Source: Pedobacter hartonius (GTDB lineage: Bacteria; Bacteroidota; Bacteroidia; Sphingobacteriales; Sphingobacteriaceae). Taken from it: a stretch of DNA of 64,000 nucleotides. The position numbers and the translations under genes were made by a program. This document shows positions 24,591 to 37,260 of the stretch, one piece after another (the stretch's first letter is position 1; every line of letters begins with the position of its first letter). The stretch lies in contig NZ_FNRA01000001.1 of the NCBI RefSeq assembly GCF_900107535.1, positions 372,001 through 436,000 of the forward strand. The letters run 5' to 3'. The notes below the pieces were generated by a model. It was not told where the DNA came from. It searched no databases and worked only from the letters and a program-made list of their open reading frames with translations.

Positions 24591-25961
24591 ATGGGCAACC
24601 AGGCAGAGAAAGAGCCGGTTCCCTACCAATTCATGTTGCCTATTGTATTGGGCACCATGATGAACCCCCTGAATTCCACTATGCTCGCAACAGCATTGAT
24701 CCCCTTATGCAATTCATTTAAGATCAGCGTAGGATCAGGGGCAATACTGGTTACTTCCCTTTACATGACTTCTACTATCGCCCAGCCGCTGATGGGGAGG
24801 TTGGCAGACATCTTTAGTGCAAAAAAGATCAATACCTTTGGTTTTATCTTAAGCCTGGCGGCAGCACTGATCGGTATGTTCGCACCGGGCTTTTCCTGGC
24901 TGATAGTCTCCAGGATTATGCTCGGACTGGGCACCTCAGCAGCTTACCCATCGGCAATGGCATTGATCAATAAAAAATATGCACAGGCACAGCGGCCCGT
25001 TCCAGGTAATGTATTGGGGATAGTGGGCATCTCTGCACAGGTCAGCATGATCCTGGGGCCGGTATTGGGTGGGTTACTTACGCAATGGCTGGGATGGAAA
25101 GGTATATTTTTTATCAATATCCCCTGGGTACTGATAGCCCTCTACCTCTCTAAGGCTATTCCGGCTGATCCGGTACCGAAAACGGCAAATGCAGTCAATC
25201 TGTTTAAAAAGCTGGATGTTCCGGGCATTCTTATTTTCAGCCTGTTCTTACTGTCACTCCTGTTCCCGCTGATCCAGCATTCGTTCTCCTGGCAGCTCAC
25301 CCTGCCGGCCATACTGCTGCTCGTTTTACTGGTGGTTTGGGAACGCGGTCAGGACAGCCCCTTTATCGATGTCAGGCTTCTGGCAAATAAACCTGCCCTG
25401 TTACTGGTATATATCCGGGCCCTTGCTACAAGTTATATTCTGTATGCGATGTTATATGGATTTCCGCAATGGCTGGAAGGTGTCAGGCATTTTAATCCGG
25501 CAGAAACAGGCTTGTTCATGCTGCCAGACTCCATCGTGGCGATAGCTGTGGGACTACTCATCTCTAAAAGCACAAAACTGTTCAGACAGAACTTTCTTGG
25601 CGTACTCTTCATGGCGGCAACCTGTGCCGGGATGTTTATGCTGAACGAAAGTGTAGGGATGTTCGTCATTGTTGCTGTGACGATCGTGATGGGGGTAGCT
25701 GAAGGACTGAACCTGATTGCCAACCAGGCCTTGCTGAACGCCGAAGCACCTTTAGCCCGAAAAGGTGTTTCTTTTGGCCTGTACCGGACTTTTGCTTACC
25801 TCGGTGCAATCCTATCCAGCTCGCAGTTAAAGGTACTTTTTCATACAGGAATAACCGACCATAAATTCCATATTTTAAGTTATTCGACGGCTATTTCCTG
25901 TATGATACTGGTTGTTCTGCTCATCCCCTTATGGAGGAGGAGCCGCTTAATTCTCAATTAA
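24591..25961 (+). CDS. MFS transporter (drug:H+ antiporter DHA2-like)
   Basis: A 456-residue polytopic inner-membrane exporter with some 12-14 predicted helices. The N-terminal half shows family landmarks: LNSTMLATALIPL in helix 1, TSLYMTSTIAQPLMGRLADIFSAKK (motif A between helices 2 and 3) and LGPVLGGLLTQWLGWKGIFFINIPW (motif C and the following helix). It starts immediately after the hydrolase stop codon. In a MarR-controlled operon it most likely expels a toxic small molecule. Its last 15 nt overlap the 3' end of the converging ABC gene. Confidence 0.9.
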   Translation: MGNQAEKEPVPYQFMLPIVLGTMMNPLNSTMLATALIPLCNSFKISVGSGAILVTSLYMTSTIAQPLMGRLADIFSAKKINTFGFILSLAAALIGMFAPGFSWLIVSRIMLGLGTSAAYPSAMALINKKYAQAQRPVPGNVLGIVGISAQVSMILGPVLGGLLTQWLGWKGIFFINIPWVLIALYLSKAIPADPVPKTANAVNLFKKLDVPGILIFSLFLLSLLFPLIQHSFSWQLTLPAILLLVLLVVWERGQDSPFIDVRLLANKPALLLVYIRALATSYILYAMLYGFPQWLEGVRHFNPAETGLFMLPDSIVAIAVGLLISKSTKLFRQNFLGVLFMAATCAGMFMLNESVGMFVIVAVTIVMGVAEGLNLIANQALLNAEAPLARKGVSFGLYRTFAYLGAILSSSQLKVLFHTGITDHKFHILSYSTAISCMILVVLLIPLWRRSRLILN

Positions 25962-27731
25962 GGCATCCAGTTTATTGAGTTCTTCCACTAACTTACGTTT
26001 ACCAACCTGCTGACGCCACATAGCATAATAAAGGCCTTTCTGATCCAGTAGCTGCTCATGGTTACCACTTTCAATGATATGCCCGTTTTCAAGCACATAT
26101 ATGCGGTTGGCATGCATAATCGTAGACAACCTGTGTGCAATGATCAGCGTGATATGGTCTTTCAGGTCTGACAGCTTATTCACCGTCTTAGTGATCTCTT
26201 CTTCCGTCAGTGAATCAAGGGATGAAGTAGCTTCATCAAACAGCAGAATATTCGGATTGCGCAGCAGCGCTCTTGCAATGGACAAACGTTGTTTCTCACC
26301 GCCAGACACCTTTACGCCGCTTTCACCGATTAGCGTATCCAAGCCATCAGATGCCCTTGATAAAAGCGACTGACATGCCGCCTTATTCAGCGCAGCCATA
26401 CATTCCTCATCCGTCGCATTGGGTTTAACAAACCTCAGGTTATCCCTGATGTTACCGGAGAAGAGTTGGGTATCCTGGGTTACAAAACCTATTTTCCGGC
26501 GCAGTTCATCCAGATGGATATCATCGGTATGTGTATGATTGTACAGAATATCACCTTTAAACGGTTTGTATAAACCTACCAGTAATTTAATCAGGGTAGT
26601 TTTACCCGATCCGGAAGGTCCTACAAATGCAACGGTCTCTCCTTCTTCTGCATGGAAGCTGATTCCGTTCAGGGCATTACGGTTACTGTTTTTATACTTG
26701 AAAAATACATTTTCAAACTTGACGTGTACAATTTTATTCAACTCGGTAGGGTCATCAGGTATGTGCTCTACCGGCATGTTCATGATCCTTTTGAAATTAC
26801 CCAAAGAGATCTGGGCTTCCCTCCAGGTAAGGGCCATATGGCCAAATTCCTGCAATGGACCAAATAAGAAGTAAGAATACAACAGGAAACTGAAATACTG
26901 ACCGGCAGATATTTCCTTGTCAAAAATCAGCATCAGCATGACTACCACCATTGTACTGCGTACAATGTTTACCGTACTGCCCTGTATAAAACTTAACATT
27001 CGCAGGATCTTGGTTTTGACGATCTCCAGGTTCAGGATCTTATAGGTAGCCATATTTAAACGTTCGATCTCCTGATCGCCCAGTCCATGACTTTTTACCA
27101 GTTCAATATTTCTTAATGATTCCGTAGAGCGGCCTGCAAGTACGGATGTCTTCAGGATGATCGCACGGTGTATTACCTTCACCTTTTTTGATAGTACCCA
27201 GCTCAGATAAGTAATAATCGGAACTGACAGCACAAATACAATGGTTACTTTATAACTGATAAAATATGAATAAACACTAACGAATATGATGCCGAATAAG
27301 GCCATGAACGTCACGTTGATAGATGATTTGATAAAATTCTCGGAATCGCTTCTTACACGCTGCAAGGTATCCAGCTTTTCCCCGCTGCGCTGTTCCTCAA
27401 ACACATAATAAGGCATTGCCAGGGAATGTTTCATTCCATCAGCATACATTTCTGCACCGGTCTTTTGTGCAACTGTGATGGTGAAAAAATCCTGGAAGTT
27501 ATTGGCAATACGCGACAGAAAAGCCGCCCCTATTCCTAATCCGATCAGCGTTAAAATTCCGGAAAAATACTCATGCCTGGATAGCAACTCACGTTTATTA
27601 ATATATTCATCGACAATTTTACCAGTGATCAGCGGTTCGACCAGAGAAAAGCTTTGATTAATGGCGGTCATTAATAATGCGAGCAAAACTGTCCATCGAT
27701 GCTTCTTGAGGTAACTTAGCAGGATCTTCAT
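25947..27731 (-). CDS. ABC transporter, fused permease and ATPase (MsbA/multidrug type)
   Basis: A 594-residue half-transporter that would act as a homodimer in the inner membrane. Six transmembrane helices fall within residues 1-310, followed by a nucleotide-binding domain with Walker A GPSGSGKTT (about 370-378), the signature KVSGGEKQRLS (about 474), Walker B ILLFDEATSSLDS (about 497) and an H-loop IIAHRLST. All catalytic residues are present. The type exports lipids, peptides or drugs; the substrate is not deducible. It is monocistronic, and the 665-bp region upstream is empty of genes. Confidence 0.92.
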   Translation of the reverse strand: MKILLSYLKKHRWTVLLALLMTAINQSFSLVEPLITGKIVDEYINKRELLSRHEYFSGILTLIGLGIGAAFLSRIANNFQDFFTITVAQKTGAEMYADGMKHSLAMPYYVFEEQRSGEKLDTLQRVRSDSENFIKSSINVTFMALFGIIFVSVYSYFISYKVTIVFVLSVPIITYLSWVLSKKVKVIHRAIILKTSVLAGRSTESLRNIELVKSHGLGDQEIERLNMATYKILNLEIVKTKILRMLSFIQGSTVNIVRSTMVVVMLMLIFDKEISAGQYFSFLLYSYFLFGPLQEFGHMALTWREAQISLGNFKRIMNMPVEHIPDDPTELNKIVHVKFENVFFKYKNSNRNALNGISFHAEEGETVAFVGPSGSGKTTLIKLLVGLYKPFKGDILYNHTHTDDIHLDELRRKIGFVTQDTQLFSGNIRDNLRFVKPNATDEECMAALNKAACQSLLSRASDGLDTLIGESGVKVSGGEKQRLSIARALLRNPNILLFDEATSSLDSLTEEEITKTVNKLSDLKDHITLIIAHRLSTIMHANRIYVLENGHIIESGNHEQLLDQKGLYYAMWRQQVGKRKLVEELNKLDALIEN

Positions 27732-28396
27732 AAATTCGGCAGATTAAAATATAATTTTCTTTATTAAAAAATATTCAAACAAATACATTTTAATAAGTAT
27801 GATGAGTTAATTTATTGCAAACATTAAAAAGACAAGCCAAATAATCCAGTAAACAAGACAGTAAAGCTTTATTTTACTTTAAATCTGCTAAAAACAGGCT
27901 GCCAATGCCTTAGATATCTTTCCCCGCAAATAATGCTTTACAATAATTATGCTTTGACTAAAATTATGCCAGAATGGTATAAATAAACAGTAATAAGCGG
28001 TTGCGGGGAATAATAATCAGATAAAAAACTAAAAATCACAAATATGACGCTATGTGATTAGTTATGAACGTATTTAGATATTGTAATATGAACACTATTG
28101 AACATTAAATAACAATTGTAAGATATGGGTAATAAGCCAATCAGTACAGCCTGATAGCCCTGCCATGAAATGTAGATACATGACACAGATTGACCTTAAT
28201 GTCTACATTATGCAAAAATATTGAATATTAGTCCAGATTTCCTTCTATTTTTTCCGCAGGTACCAGGTGGTCATGCATGGAGGTTTTGTACATTTTTGTT
28301 TTGACGCCAAACCTCCCCCTTAACAATTTGTTAACACCGATCAACAGTGATTATCCGATTGCTCAGACGTAATTTGAACAAAAAATAATTCAATAA
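27732..28396. other. 665-bp AT-rich intergenic region
   Basis: No reading frame of note on either strand. It separates two divergent genes. Inverted segments are present, tccccgcaa near 27919 with ttgcgggga near 28002, and a small palindrome ttaacaatttgttaa near 28320, but nothing forms a clear terminator, RNA gene or consensus promoter. Confidence 0.5.
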
Positions 28397-29629
28397 ATGA
28401 TGTTTAAGAATAACAGCAGGACGAAGCAGATCACCGGCATGGTCTATAGCGGATTACTGGCAACAATTGCAGGCTGCATGACGCTTCCGGCGTCGGCCCA
28501 ACAGGCACACGTTAACCCATGGGCACCTAAGAAAATCAAGGCATTTCCACCTGTTGCCAGCCTTACCAAAGGCGTATGGCTGAAGGGCGATCTTCACCTC
28601 CATTCCAACCACAGCAAAGATGCCTCAAACAATCCGGTGGCAAAGATTGTCGCCTTTTCTGAGTCAGTAGGCATGGATTATATCTGCATTACAGATCACG
28701 ACAATCATGTCAACGGCGATGTAGCCAGCAACACCTGGGCAGACCCGGAATTCAAATCAGACTCCCTCCTGCTGCTTTACGGTGCAGAATGGACAACTAC
28801 CCGCGGCCATGGCAATGTTTTTTCTGCTAAACCATATGACAACCAGCGTTTATATGATGTCCGTGATCAGCGTGATGTGGCTGTAGGGGCTGTAAAAAAA
28901 GAACTTGGCATACACCTGTCGGCCAATCATCCCAGTGGAAAAGATCACTTCGGCTACTCCTATGATATGATTAACTCAATTGAAGTCTGGAATTCCGCGG
29001 TATGGCCAAAAAATGCCGATGCCATCATGATCTGGGACGACATGCTCTCCTCGGGCCGTAAACTTACCGGCAGGGGCGGAAGCGACTCACACCACGGGGC
29101 GCCGGATTCACCGGATAAAGCAACGAAAAACAGCTACCAAAATAAAGTGAACTATGTAGGTACCCCTACCACCTGGGTATTTGCTACCTCGCGGACAACA
29201 CAGGCTGTAGTAGATGCCCTTACCAACGGACGCGTTGCAGTCAGCGCAAACCCTTATGCGCCGCGTGTAGAGTTCTATGCAGACCTTAACCAGGATGGAA
29301 AGATGGATATGATGATGGGAGATAATGCCAAAGCAACGGGCAAACCTGTCAAATTCCGTATTCAGCTAACCGGAAACACAGCAGCGGGAGCAGCTTACAC
29401 GGTTAATGTAGTAAAAAATGGCAATCCATTCCAAACCTTACAGGCCGGCGGAAAAACACCTGTGGTTGAGTTCTCAGATACGCCGGAGGCAATTGGCCGC
29501 AGCTATTACCGCATTGTAGTTGAAGGGCCGGCGACAGCCTACCCGCAGGTTCCAGGGTCAGCATCCTTAAGCGGAAACATGATCGGATTGTCCAACCCTA
29601 TCTGCTTCAACTTCGACCCGAACTTTTAA
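28397..29629 (+). CDS. exported CehA/McbA-type metallohydrolase (PHP fold)
   Basis: A 410-residue secreted protein: a hydrophobic signal region (about 12-36, ending ASAQQ) and a PHP-type phosphoesterase domain. Metal-binding motifs are KGDLHLHSNHS (His67, His69), ITDHDNH (Asp100, His101), ANHPSG and RGGSDSHHG. These are the four PHP motifs, as in CehA/McbA carbaryl hydrolases and related phosphoesterases. The last ~130 residues are beta-rich and include a calcium-like DLNQDGKMD loop. The natural substrate is unknown and hydrolysis of a phosphodiester or ester in the periplasm is inferred. Confidence 0.87.
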   Translation: MMFKNNSRTKQITGMVYSGLLATIAGCMTLPASAQQAHVNPWAPKKIKAFPPVASLTKGVWLKGDLHLHSNHSKDASNNPVAKIVAFSESVGMDYICITDHDNHVNGDVASNTWADPEFKSDSLLLLYGAEWTTTRGHGNVFSAKPYDNQRLYDVRDQRDVAVGAVKKELGIHLSANHPSGKDHFGYSYDMINSIEVWNSAVWPKNADAIMIWDDMLSSGRKLTGRGGSDSHHGAPDSPDKATKNSYQNKVNYVGTPTTWVFATSRTTQAVVDALTNGRVAVSANPYAPRVEFYADLNQDGKMDMMMGDNAKATGKPVKFRIQLTGNTAAGAAYTVNVVKNGNPFQTLQAGGKTPVVEFSDTPEAIGRSYYRIVVEGPATAYPQVPGSASLSGNMIGLSNPICFNFDPNF

Positions 29630-29642
29630 CCGCAACGTGATA

Positions 29643-30251
29643 TTACTTGTATTTCCAGTTCCTTATTTTCCCTTCGCTTATCCATTCAATGGCAGTTTCC
29701 AGTCGTTTATTTCGTGTGGCTTCAGTTTTAGCCTCTTCAAACCAGCTGATGTATTCTTTCTTTTGCGAGGGGCTGAATTTTTCAAATTGTTCCTTCAGGA
29801 GCAGATTTTTGTCAAGTATTTCAGCAAAATAAACAGGGACAACCACTGCGCCTTTGTCCGCGGGTACTTTGGGGCGGGGAGGCGTTTTAATCCCCTGCAG
29901 ATTCAGTGACAGGGCCTGCCGGATATACTGAATAAGAATATCATCGGCAGGAAGATCTGCAAGGCTGGTGATACGCCCAAGGCTGCCCGCAGTGTCAGCC
30001 TGCTGATTTAATATTTTATAGGGGTCATCCATCAGCCCTGCTTTCCAGAAACCGAAGGCGCAATGCTGCTTGAATGCCGCCAGCTGACATACGGGTCCTT
30101 CATGATCAAAAAACGGACAGCTCCATTTGATCGTCTCCTTCAGTTCAGGTGAAGCCTGGTGCACAAGGTCACGAAGATGGGTAAGAATAGGTTTTGCAAA
30201 ATCTGCACTCTTAGCGATATATGCATCAACGCGGCTATCATATTGTTCCAT
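29643..30251 (-). CDS. YdeI/OmdA family protein with DUF1801 domain
   Basis: A 202-residue cytoplasmic protein. The N-terminal half is a DUF1801 domain (IKWSCPFFDHEGPVCQLAAFKQHCAFGFWKAGLM), a YdhG/frataxin-like fold. The C-terminal part carries the bacteriocin-protection OmdA motif (FEKFSPSQKKEYISWFEEAKTEATRNKRLETAIEWISEGK). The biochemical role is not established. It converges on the metallohydrolase gene and is monocistronic. Confidence 0.87.
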   Translation of the reverse strand: MEQYDSRVDAYIAKSADFAKPILTHLRDLVHQASPELKETIKWSCPFFDHEGPVCQLAAFKQHCAFGFWKAGLMDDPYKILNQQADTAGSLGRITSLADLPADDILIQYIRQALSLNLQGIKTPPRPKVPADKGAVVVPVYFAEILDKNLLLKEQFEKFSPSQKKEYISWFEEAKTEATRNKRLETAIEWISEGKIRNWKYK

Positions 30252-30356
30252 ACTGCAATATAAGAAATTGGCATAATTGTAAAGAATGCAGTGATAAAGA
30301 TACGAGAGGAGATCAATGGTCTGTAAATTGTTAGGGATAAACCATAATTACCTAAT

Positions 30357-30887
30357 ATGACGCATCAGGACGAACTACAGGAAAATAACACCAAAAAAAA
30401 CGAACAGCTCAGCCTGCTGTTTGCCCATTATGGCAGGGCCATATATGTTGCCCAGGTATTGGAGCAGCAGACCATCAATATGGTTGCCATCGATGAAATT
30501 GTCAGCTCTCAGGCGGATTCTGAAAATGCTTATGACACGATATGGGCCAAGTATGATATCGGTAAAATGATGATGGGGATAATGACAAATTTACTGCAGC
30601 AGGCCTATCAGATTGATGAGAACGATATGGAAGAACTGAGAAGTCTGCTGTCCACTAAAAATGATCTGGCAAACAGGTATTTCAGATGCAACGACCTGAC
30701 TGCTGCTGCTGAAGAAGATGGTGACCGGATGATCAGGGATTTCGTAGATTTTACGCAGCGCGTCCAAATCATCAATGAACACTTAGATCTGTACAGAGCA
30801 GCCTACAACAGGCGGTCAGGAGTAACTGAAGAGACTATCGCGGCGGCTGTTTCTGCCAGGAAAGAAGAGTGGCAGAGCATTGGCTGA
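30357..30887 (+). CDS. hypothetical protein, all-helical
   Basis: A 176-residue soluble protein I do not recognise. It looks mostly alpha-helical, with an acidic middle (ENDMEELRSLLSTKNDL) and an early helix LFAHYGRAIYVAQVLEQQTINMVAI. It has no signal peptide or membrane segment. The ATG at 30357 follows a gap of about 100 nt, so it is likely expressed on its own. Good codon structure over the full length supports a real gene. Confidence 0.65.
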   Translation: MTHQDELQENNTKKNEQLSLLFAHYGRAIYVAQVLEQQTINMVAIDEIVSSQADSENAYDTIWAKYDIGKMMMGIMTNLLQQAYQIDENDMEELRSLLSTKNDLANRYFRCNDLTAAAEEDGDRMIRDFVDFTQRVQIINEHLDLYRAAYNRRSGVTEETIAAAVSARKEEWQSIG

Positions 30888-30968
30888 TTTTCAGACGTAG
30901 CGAGACTGTTACGCTGTGGCTGACAAGCATTTGCCATGAATTATTATTTTTGAATAAAGTCTATTAAT

Positions 30969-31856
30969 ATGAGCCAGATTAATAAAGAAGACATCAAACA
31001 GGAAGTGTTTGATCTGTATGATGACTACGCACACAACCGTCTGAACAGGCGTTCCTTTGTGCAAAAGTTGTCTGCATATGCAGTTGGCGGGTTAACGGTA
31101 CCTGCACTAATGAGTTTCCTGATGCCCGACTACCAGGGCAACATGCAGATCAAGCCAGATGATCCCCGCTTAAAATCTGATTATATCAATTACTCTTCAG
31201 CAAAAGGCGGCGGAACGATCAAAGGATTGTTATCAAAACCTAAAGATGCTAACAAGAAACTTGGCGGCATCATCGTGGTCCATGAAAACCGGGGGCTGAA
31301 CCCATATATCGAAGATGTGGCCAGAAGAGCTGCCCTTGCCGGATTTATCTCGCTTGCGCCGGATGCACTGACACCACTGGGCGGTTATCCCGGTAATGAC
31401 GACGAAGGACGTACCCTGCAAAGCAAAAGGGACAAGGGCGAGATGGAAGAAGATTTTATTGCCGCATACGAGTACCTTAAACACCACAAGGACTGTAACG
31501 GCAAGGTGGGTGTAGTAGGTTTTTGTTTTGGCGGCGGCATCGCCAATATGATGGCCGTTCGTATACCTGACCTGGCAGCAGCAGTACCTTTTTACGGAAG
31601 CCAGCCTGCCCTGACAGACGTACCTGAAATTAAAGCACCCCTGATGCTGCACTATGCATCCCTGGATACCAGGATTACAGAAGGATGGCCTGCCTATGAA
31701 GCTGCATTAAAAGAAAACGGCAAAAAATACGAGGCCTTCGTTTATGAAAACGTAAACCATGGATTTCATAATGATACCACTCCCAGATATGACAAAGCCG
31801 CAGCAGAACTTGCCTGGAAACGCAGCATAGATTTTTTCACTGCGCATCTGGCATAA
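30969..31856 (+). CDS. dienelactone hydrolase family protein, Tat-type leader
   Basis: A 295-residue alpha/beta hydrolase. The catalytic triad is visible: Cys186 in VVGFCFGGG, Asp233 in SLDTRI and His264 in ENVNHGF. An N-terminal extension carries NRRSFVQK at residues 26-33 followed by a hydrophobic stretch ([14 protein letters not shown]), which looks like a twin-arginine export signal. The enzyme would then act in the periplasm, unlike the classic cytosolic carboxymethylenebutenolidase. The gene ends in a strong terminator. Confidence 0.88.
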   Translation: MSQINKEDIKQEVFDLYDDYAHNRLNRRSFVQKLSAYAVGGLTVPALMSFLMPDYQGNMQIKPDDPRLKSDYINYSSAKGGGTIKGLLSKPKDANKKLGGIIVVHENRGLNPYIEDVARRAALAGFISLAPDALTPLGGYPGNDDEGRTLQSKRDKGEMEEDFIAAYEYLKHHKDCNGKVGVVGFCFGGGIANMMAVRIPDLAAAVPFYGSQPALTDVPEIKAPLMLHYASLDTRITEGWPAYEAALKENGKKYEAFVYENVNHGFHNDTTPRYDKAAAELAWKRSIDFFTAHLA

Positions 31857-31870
31857 AGTATTCATGACTG

Positions 31871-31920
31871 AAAAAGCGTTATTCTATCCACCATGCTGAT
31901 GCATAGAATAACGCTTTTTT
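31871..31920. terminator. bidirectional terminator
   Basis: A 17-bp perfect stem aaaaagcgttattctat (31871-31887)/atagaataacgcttttt (31903-31919) with a T-run. It serves the hydrolase gene and the converging aldehyde dehydrogenase remnant. Confidence 0.9.
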
Positions 31921-31939
31921 TATTTCAATTTCCGGCTGG

Positions 31940-33163
31940 CTACATCGCTATGGATTTAGTTTCCGTAAAAACTTCCAGGCCGGCGGAGCCATACTCCCGT
32001 CCTACACCACTTTGTTTGTAACCACCGAATGGGGTGTCAAAGCCTGCCTGCGCACCGTTGATGCTGAAAACCCCTGTCCGGATCTGCCTTGCAATCTCCA
32101 GGCCTTTTTCTTTGTCAGCCGTCCATACAGAACCCGAAAGGCCATAAGGATAATCTACTGTAGGTTTTACGTACCATCCATTCTCAAATTCAGCGCCCAG
32201 GGGTTTACCTAAACCACCTGTAGCAATAGCAGCACCTTCCTGCAGACCCAGTTCGAGGTAAGAATTGACGCTCTCGTATTGTGTCTTGTTAAAGATCGGA
32301 CCCTGAAAGGTTTCCGGGTCTGCCCGGTCACCTACCCTGATTGCGGCCACCATTTCGGCCAGCGCATTACTGATTTCTTCATATCTGCTTTCCGGTGCAA
32401 GAATACGGGTTTGCCCTACGCACATCTGCCCGTTGTTAGCAAATGACAGGAACTTTAACTTTTCTACGGTATCCGCCAGATCAGCATCTTCGAGAATAAT
32501 GGCGGCCGACTTACCGCCCAGCTCCAGGCTGAGGCGTTTCATCTGTTGTCCGGCGATCGCAGCAATTTACTGTCCGGCACGGGTGGAACCGGTAAATGAG
32601 ATCTCATCTATACCCGGATGGCGTACCAGGTATTCGCTCACTTCGCGTTCAGCAGGAACGATATTCAGCGCGCCATCAGGCAGACCTGCCTCTTTGAACA
32701 GTTCTCCGAGGGCAATGCCATCTAAGGCAGTAGCCGGCATAGGCTTGAACACCACCGTGCAGCCGGCAAGAAGAGCGGGGATCATCTTGACCAGTGCAGA
32801 TTGCTGAGGTGCACTCCAGGGAATAATTGCAGCCACTACCCCTACTGATTCACGGCGTATCAAATTGGTACCACCTGTTGCTGAAGGCTGCCGCGATTCC
32901 CAGGTAAAGGACTTAGCTGCACGTAGAAAAGCATTTGTCTGCTCGGTAACTGCATGTTGCAGCATTCCTGTAAACCAAATGGGTGCTCCGTTCTCTGCTG
33001 TAATTAACCCGGCCAGTTCGGTGGCATGGCTGCGATGTATACTATTGAACTTCTCTATCACTGCAATTCTATCTTCCGGGCTTGTTTTAGGCCAGGGCCC
33101 ATGATCAAATGCATCACGGGCGGCAGCAACGGCAAGATCAATGTCCTGCTCTGCTGCCAGCAA
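31940..33163 (-). pseudogene. aldehyde dehydrogenase, broken by an in-frame stop and lacking its N-terminus
   Basis: Two collinear pieces of one NAD(P)-dependent aldehyde dehydrogenase in the same frame: 33163-32567 (DLAVAAARDAFDHGPWP to EISFTGSTRAGQ) and 32542-31940 (MKRLSLELGGKS with the catalytic Glu; NGQMCVGQTRI with the catalytic Cys; the C-terminal GGYKQSGVGREYG). They are joined by GQ-stop-IAAIAGQQ: a single TAA at 32567-32569 where a sense codon (CAA or AAA) is expected. Upstream of 33163 the frame stays open for about 30 codons but has no ATG and no normal ALDH N-terminus. Both faults point to a decayed gene. A readthrough product cannot be excluded. Confidence 0.85.
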
Positions 33164-33363
33164 AGTATAACTTGTTATGGATTGGTCATGTGGTATCCTT
33201 ATTGCCGATATTTTATCCAGACGTTCAGGTTTATTGTTGTGAAACGTTCAGGCAGGTGATGGACCAATAGACTTTAACTATTAAGTATAGAATTAATTGA
33301 TTATGATTATCACATCCAATATCATAAATTTATAATGTTTTACAATTAGCGAGGCTCAAATAA

Positions 33364-35664
<2,301 letters not shown>

Positions 35665-35715
35665 TCATCAATCTTTGATTTATAGATAATATCTATAAAA
35701 AATTAGTATATCATT

Positions 35716-35742
35716 AAGGCACCGGAGTCCGGTGCCTTTTTT
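35716..35742 (+). terminator. terminator after katG
   Basis: Stem aaggcaccgg (35716-35725)/ccggtgcctt (35729-35738), loop agt, then a T-run. A very similar stem (aaggcaccg/cggtgcctt) is used after the permease gene at 42.7 kb. The 290 bp that follow are AT-rich without genes. Confidence 0.9.
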
Positions 35743-36090
35743 ATTTTATCAGTTCCTTTTTGCCCTTTCGTATTTTCAATAGAATAAGTCGATCTCTAAA
35801 CTTTTAGATTTGATTGATCAATTATTTTAACCTTTACTTCCATCAATTATAAATATATATCAGCTTTTGCTATATATTTTACCATAATAGCGATTTTATT
35901 ACTCATTTTTCAAATTAAATCAGCCCTATAATCAAACTAAAAACAGACATATAAGCCTCATAAAGACACAATTTAAAAAAAACAGAGACTTTAGCCTCAA
36001 AATAAAATTTAATCTATTTATTTCTACGTTTAATTGCAGACAACTGTTATATTTGACACCTCCCACTCTATTTATTCCCTTACAAAGTTT

Positions 36091-37260
36091 ATGAAACAAT
36101 ACGCTTGTACAAAAGAAATCGCGGAAGCGGCTAATCGTCATTTCGAAAGGGAAGTATACAATTTTTTGTACACTTGGGTACACGATCATGAGGACGAAAC
36201 ACTGCTCCGTTTTGATCAGCCATTGGAGCAGTACCTTGAAAATGATGCCCTGCGGGACTTCTTTTTGAATACGCAACAGTCAATGCAGAAGCTGTTGAAA
36301 AACCGCTTCATAGCCTGTCACCTTGGTAGGCGTGTGGGAGCCGTGTATTTTGATCCGGCTAGCGGAGATCCTTTACTGGCGCCTACGGAACAGCGGATAT
36401 ACAACCTGACCCGCAGGATGGATACTGAGCGCATGCACGTTCCGTTTCGTTCGGTTCATCCTAATAAACAGACTGATGCAGGTGATACGGCCGACATCAG
36501 CAGCTACCCGGTTAATTCAGAAGAAATCAGGTACAATAGCGGCAATCATTTTATCAGTTGCCCGGCCAATAGCAATGTATTTGATGAAAACAGTAAGCAC
36601 TGCACGGCAAAATCAGAAGGCAACCTGCACGTGCTTTTCAAACGCGGATTTCTGGAAGACCGGCTGCATGATGTAAAGGTACTTACCGCCGCCATGCATG
36701 AGGCAGGTGAGACCCAGCCACAATTTTTTGTCATATACAGCAGACATTCACTTCAGGAAGGACATTTTGGGACCTCCCTTGTGATTATGGACCCATCAAA
36801 CTCCGAATTTCCCAGGCGCGTTCTGGTTTGTGATACCCTGCTGAAGGAGCTGCCGCAGCATCCACGCTGGTGGAATCACTTTATAGCGGAATTTTCGCAT
36901 GTGTTTGGTGATGCAGTAACGGAAATCGTGGAGGACCTTTCGCATCCGCTGCAGAAGGTAAATATCAAAGGTGATGCCCCTTACCGTCATGATTGGGATT
37001 GCCCTTACTATGCGGCCAGTATGGCAGATGCACTTTCGGATTTAGTGAAAAACAATACCGCACTCCCTTTAAACGGAAGCGCGGCCGATATCCATAATGC
37101 GATGAAAGACCTCATGCAGGATTATTATCAGCCAGATCAGGAAATCAAGGACAGAGCGGGCATCCAGCACAGTAACTTGTTAAAGCGATGGAAAAGCGGA
37201 CGCGAACTGATCAAAGAGCTGGTGCTCGAGAACAGCCGCAAATCATCCTACGAACTTTAA
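36091..37260 (+). CDS. uncharacterised protein, possible CE-clan (Ulp1/YopJ-like) cysteine protease fold
   Basis: A 389-residue soluble protein from ATG 36091. An upstream TTG at 36034 would overlap a TATATTTG box at 36048-36055 and is not chosen. I do not recognise a named family. The C-terminal half has the order His-Asp-Cys seen in CE-clan cysteine proteases and acetyltransferases: EGHFGTSLVIMD (His225), RRVLVCDTLLKELP (Asp248, like the DSL strand of Ulp1) and HDWDCPYYAASMADAL (Cys304 at the start of a helix), with a Gln at 288. No signal peptide or secretion signal is seen. The next two genes are PqiA-like membrane proteins. The protease idea is an inference from motif order only. Confidence 0.6.
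   Translation: MKQYACTKEIAEAANRHFEREVYNFLYTWVHDHEDETLLRFDQPLEQYLENDALRDFFLNTQQSMQKLLKNRFIACHLGRRVGAVYFDPASGDPLLAPTEQRIYNLTRRMDTERMHVPFRSVHPNKQTDAGDTADISSYPVNSEEIRYNSGNHFISCPANSNVFDENSKHCTAKSEGNLHVLFKRGFLEDRLHDVKVLTAAMHEAGETQPQFFVIYSRHSLQEGHFGTSLVIMDPSNSEFPRRVLVCDTLLKELPQHPRWWNHFIAEFSHVFGDAVTEIVEDLSHPLQKVNIKGDAPYRHDWDCPYYAASMADALSDLVKNNTALPLNGSAADIHNAMKDLMQDYYQPDQEIKDRAGIQHSNLLKRWKSGRELIKELVLENSRKSSYEL

Noticed and set aside
27732-28396. Possible small RNA gene in the long intergenic region
   Set aside because: The inverted segments are far apart and there is no paired promoter and terminator to support an RNA.
29637-29909. 90-codon plus-strand ORF
   Set aside because: It is antisense to the YdeI/DUF1801 gene, whose minus-strand frame has clear domain matches.
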